NCBI GenBank assembly: GCA_937910665.1
Contig: CALEPR010000110.1
Span: forward strand, 1-50,088
DNA: 50,088 nucleotides
Reading direction: 5' to 3'
Origin: an uncultured Selenomonadales bacterium
Lineage (GTDB): Bacteria > Bacillota > Negativicutes > Selenomonadales > Selenomonadaceae
Shown here: positions 49,095-50,088 of the stretch, in pieces
How the letters are laid out: each line of letters starts with the position of its first letter
Numbering within the stretch: position 1 is the first letter of the stretch
Translations under genes and position numbers: made by a program
Notes under the pieces: generated by a model
Seen by the model: the letters and a program-made list of their open reading frames with translations, nothing else
Databases searched by the model: none
Told to the model about the DNA's origin: nothing

Positions 49095-49218
49095 TAGAGT
49101 GCGATTTTGACGGGTCTGAAATTTCGGCGAAAATTTTCTTGATGACATCGGGATTGCAAACAGCTTTTTCAGCGTCATCAAAAATTTTTCTCAATTCGTC
49201 TTTAGTCGTAGAAAACAC
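49003..49218 (-). CDS. Possible antisense small protein
   Basis: The minus frame from a GTG at 49218 (or TTG at 49221) encodes 71 residues of well-behaved helical sequence (KDELRKIFDDAEKAVCNPDV, PAELAIRVNKILDKEILIEV). It overlaps the 3' end of the plus-strand gene ending at 49094 and fills the gap before the next gene. A GAAAG lies upstream of the start. Both strands look coding in the overlap, so at most moderate trust is warranted. Confidence 0.4.
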   Translation of the reverse strand: MFSTTKDELRKIFDDAEKAVCNPDVIKKIFAEISDPSKSHSTNPAELAIRVNKILDKEILIEVLSKVLADK

Positions 49219-49265
49219 CAACTTTCAATAAAAATTTGGACAATTATAGCATAGGAGTGAAAAAA

Positions 49266-49550
49266 ATGAACAAAGAAAAATTTCAGGAAGTCAAAAAAGA
49301 CCTGTTTAATCTTCTGAGCATTTCGGGAAAAAGTGATATTACGAAAAAAAACAGGGAAAAATTTGACAAACTTATTATCGTGACTGCGGCTGAATTGGTT
49401 GAAGTTGCCGCCGAAGGTGAAAAAACTGAAATGCCTTGCAACTGTTGCGTTGGCGACGACGATGTTAAAGTTGTCAAGAAAACGCTGACGCTTGACGCAG
49501 ACACAAAAGCAGCGTTGAAAGAATTTTTGGAAGATATTTTTGGAATTTGA
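49266..49550 (+). CDS. Small hypothetical protein with a CNCC motif
   Basis: The 94-residue protein has a helical N-terminus (KEKFQEVKKDLFNLLSISGK), a central PCNCC cluster and a helical C-terminus (DADTKAALKEFLEDIFGI). ATAGGAGTG precedes the ATG. The vicinal cysteines might bind metal or form a disulfide. No family is recognised. It is part of the rightward operon, 15 bases before the HU gene. Confidence 0.65.
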   Translation: MNKEKFQEVKKDLFNLLSISGKSDITKKNREKFDKLIIVTAAELVEVAAEGEKTEMPCNCCVGDDDVKVVKKTLTLDADTKAALKEFLEDIFGI

Positions 49551-49565
49551 AAGGAAAAAAGCAAA

Positions 49566-49853
49566 ATGGAACAGGCAAGAATTACCAAAAAAGAATTGAT
49601 TGAAAGAATCGCGGCGAAAAACGACCTTGCTAAGAGCGTTGCGGCAAATATCGCAAATGATTTTCTGAATGCGATTGTTGAGGAAGTGGCGGCGGAAAAG
49701 CGCATTGAATTTAACGGGTTCGGCTTTTTCACTGTTGCAGATATTGCAGAGCGCGAAGGACGTAATCCGCGAACGGGCGAGAAAATCATAATCGCGGCGC
49801 ACAAAAAAATTGTCTTCAAGCCGAGCAAAACTTTTAAAAACAAGGTGAACTAA
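49566..49853 (+). CDS. HU family DNA-binding protein
   Basis: The 95-residue protein has the HU/IHF fold: helices TKKELIERIAAKNDLAKSVA, the beta arm FNGFGFFTVADIAEREGRNP with RNPRTGE at the tip, and the closing FKPSKTFKNKVN. It bends DNA and would assist recombination, replication or packaging of the element. The ribosome site is GAAAGGAA before the ATG. Chromosomal HU is usually elsewhere, so this is an element-borne copy. Confidence 0.93.
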   Translation: MEQARITKKELIERIAAKNDLAKSVAANIANDFLNAIVEEVAAEKRIEFNGFGFFTVADIAEREGRNPRTGEKIIIAAHKKIVFKPSKTFKNKVN

Positions 49854-49854
49854 A

Positions 49855-50013
49855 ATGGACGAGTTTAATCCGAGCGACACAGAGCAAATAAAATCCAGTT
49901 TGCAGGAAATTTACACCGAGTTATCTTTAATCCGCAAGGCAGTGGAAGGAATTGTAACTTTCATAACAACAATGTTGGTAATTACCGCATTAGTAGTTGT
50001 AGTACTTCGCTAA
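49855..50013 (+). CDS. Small single-pass membrane protein
   Basis: The 52-residue protein has an acidic soluble N-terminus (MDEFNPSDTEQIKSS) and one C-terminal membrane helix (IVTFITTMLVITALVVVVL). It starts one base after the HU stop, with AAGGTG eight bases upstream. Size and layout resemble small holin-like or conjugation-associated proteins, but nothing is specific. The remaining bases to the window end hold no complete gene. Confidence 0.6.
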   Translation: MDEFNPSDTEQIKSSLQEIYTELSLIRKAVEGIVTFITTMLVITALVVVVLR

Positions 50014-50088
50014 TTTCGTTCCAAAAAGCCTTGATTAACGCAGTCCAAGAGACGGCGGCGTTTATGATGTTAATCCAAAATTGTCGCC

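Overview
The window reads as three unrelated pieces of DNA joined end to end, most likely a metagenomic assembly (or a construct) of gut or rumen bacteria rather than one chromosome. Piece A (1 to about 2115) holds the 3' end of a rhodanese-fused CoA-disulfide reductase and the first half of a four-carbon acid sugar kinase; its host is uncertain, perhaps a gammaproteobacterium. Piece B (about 2115 to 14955) is Bacteroidota: it has the -33 TTTG / -7 TAnnTTTG promoter grammar with exact 19-nt spacing, almost no Shine-Dalgarno sequences, a UpxY/NusG-like regulator, a PiT/DUF47 pair and a CBM20-GH77 glucanotransferase. Piece C (about 14955 to the end) looks like a Negativicutes-type Firmicute: sigma-70 promoters, strong GGAGG ribosome sites, many TTG starts, rpmH-rnpA-yidD-yidC-jag order, and runs of A then T throughout. 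At the first join both genes are cut in mid-reading frame; at the second the glucanotransferase is cut within its last codons and the gene facing it is probably cut too.

Piece B is dominated by one tight minus-strand operon (9634 down to the join). It encodes a UpxY/NusG-like elongation factor behind a leader terminator, an ECF-like sigma factor, a small acidic protein in the anti-sigma position, two M48 zinc peptidases, a 755-residue dynamin-like GTPase and two paralogous small P-loop GTPases of the DO-GTPase type. No gene of a known pathway is mixed in. This looks like a self-contained, conditionally expressed conflict, stress or membrane-remodelling system and is the best candidate here for an undescribed system. 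To its right lie a transposase remnant, an ATPase remnant, a phosphate transporter pair and, divergently, malQ.

Piece C starts with the rpmH-jag cluster. It continues with queC, a zinc-ribbon membrane protein, an aminotransferase, an orphan polysaccharide ABC permease, a GT2 glycosyltransferase, a pyridoxine kinase, a trpF-trpB-trpA run with two tiny genes inserted, ychF, a two-subunit class I fumarase split by an aldo/keto reductase gene, and the succinate dehydrogenase/fumarate reductase operon. These last genes suggest succinate-forming or succinate-using anaerobic metabolism. After a zone of transposon debris come an iron-type binding protein, a chemoreceptor, tgt, more debris, an O-antigen-ligase-like protein, rex and a metallophosphoesterase.

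From about 43170 to the end lies the left part of an integrated element: a frameshifted tyrosine integrase, a HicAB toxin-antitoxin pair, a divergent repressor/Cro switch with back-to-back promoters over a palindrome, an excisionase-like HTH protein, a DUF3102-coiled-coil-DNA methyltransferase fusion directly overlapping a small PD-(D/E)xK-like protein, SSB, HU and several small unknowns. A scar of a related element (39093-39192) lies inverted about 4 kb to the left. No rRNA, tRNA or CRISPR array was recognised by eye.
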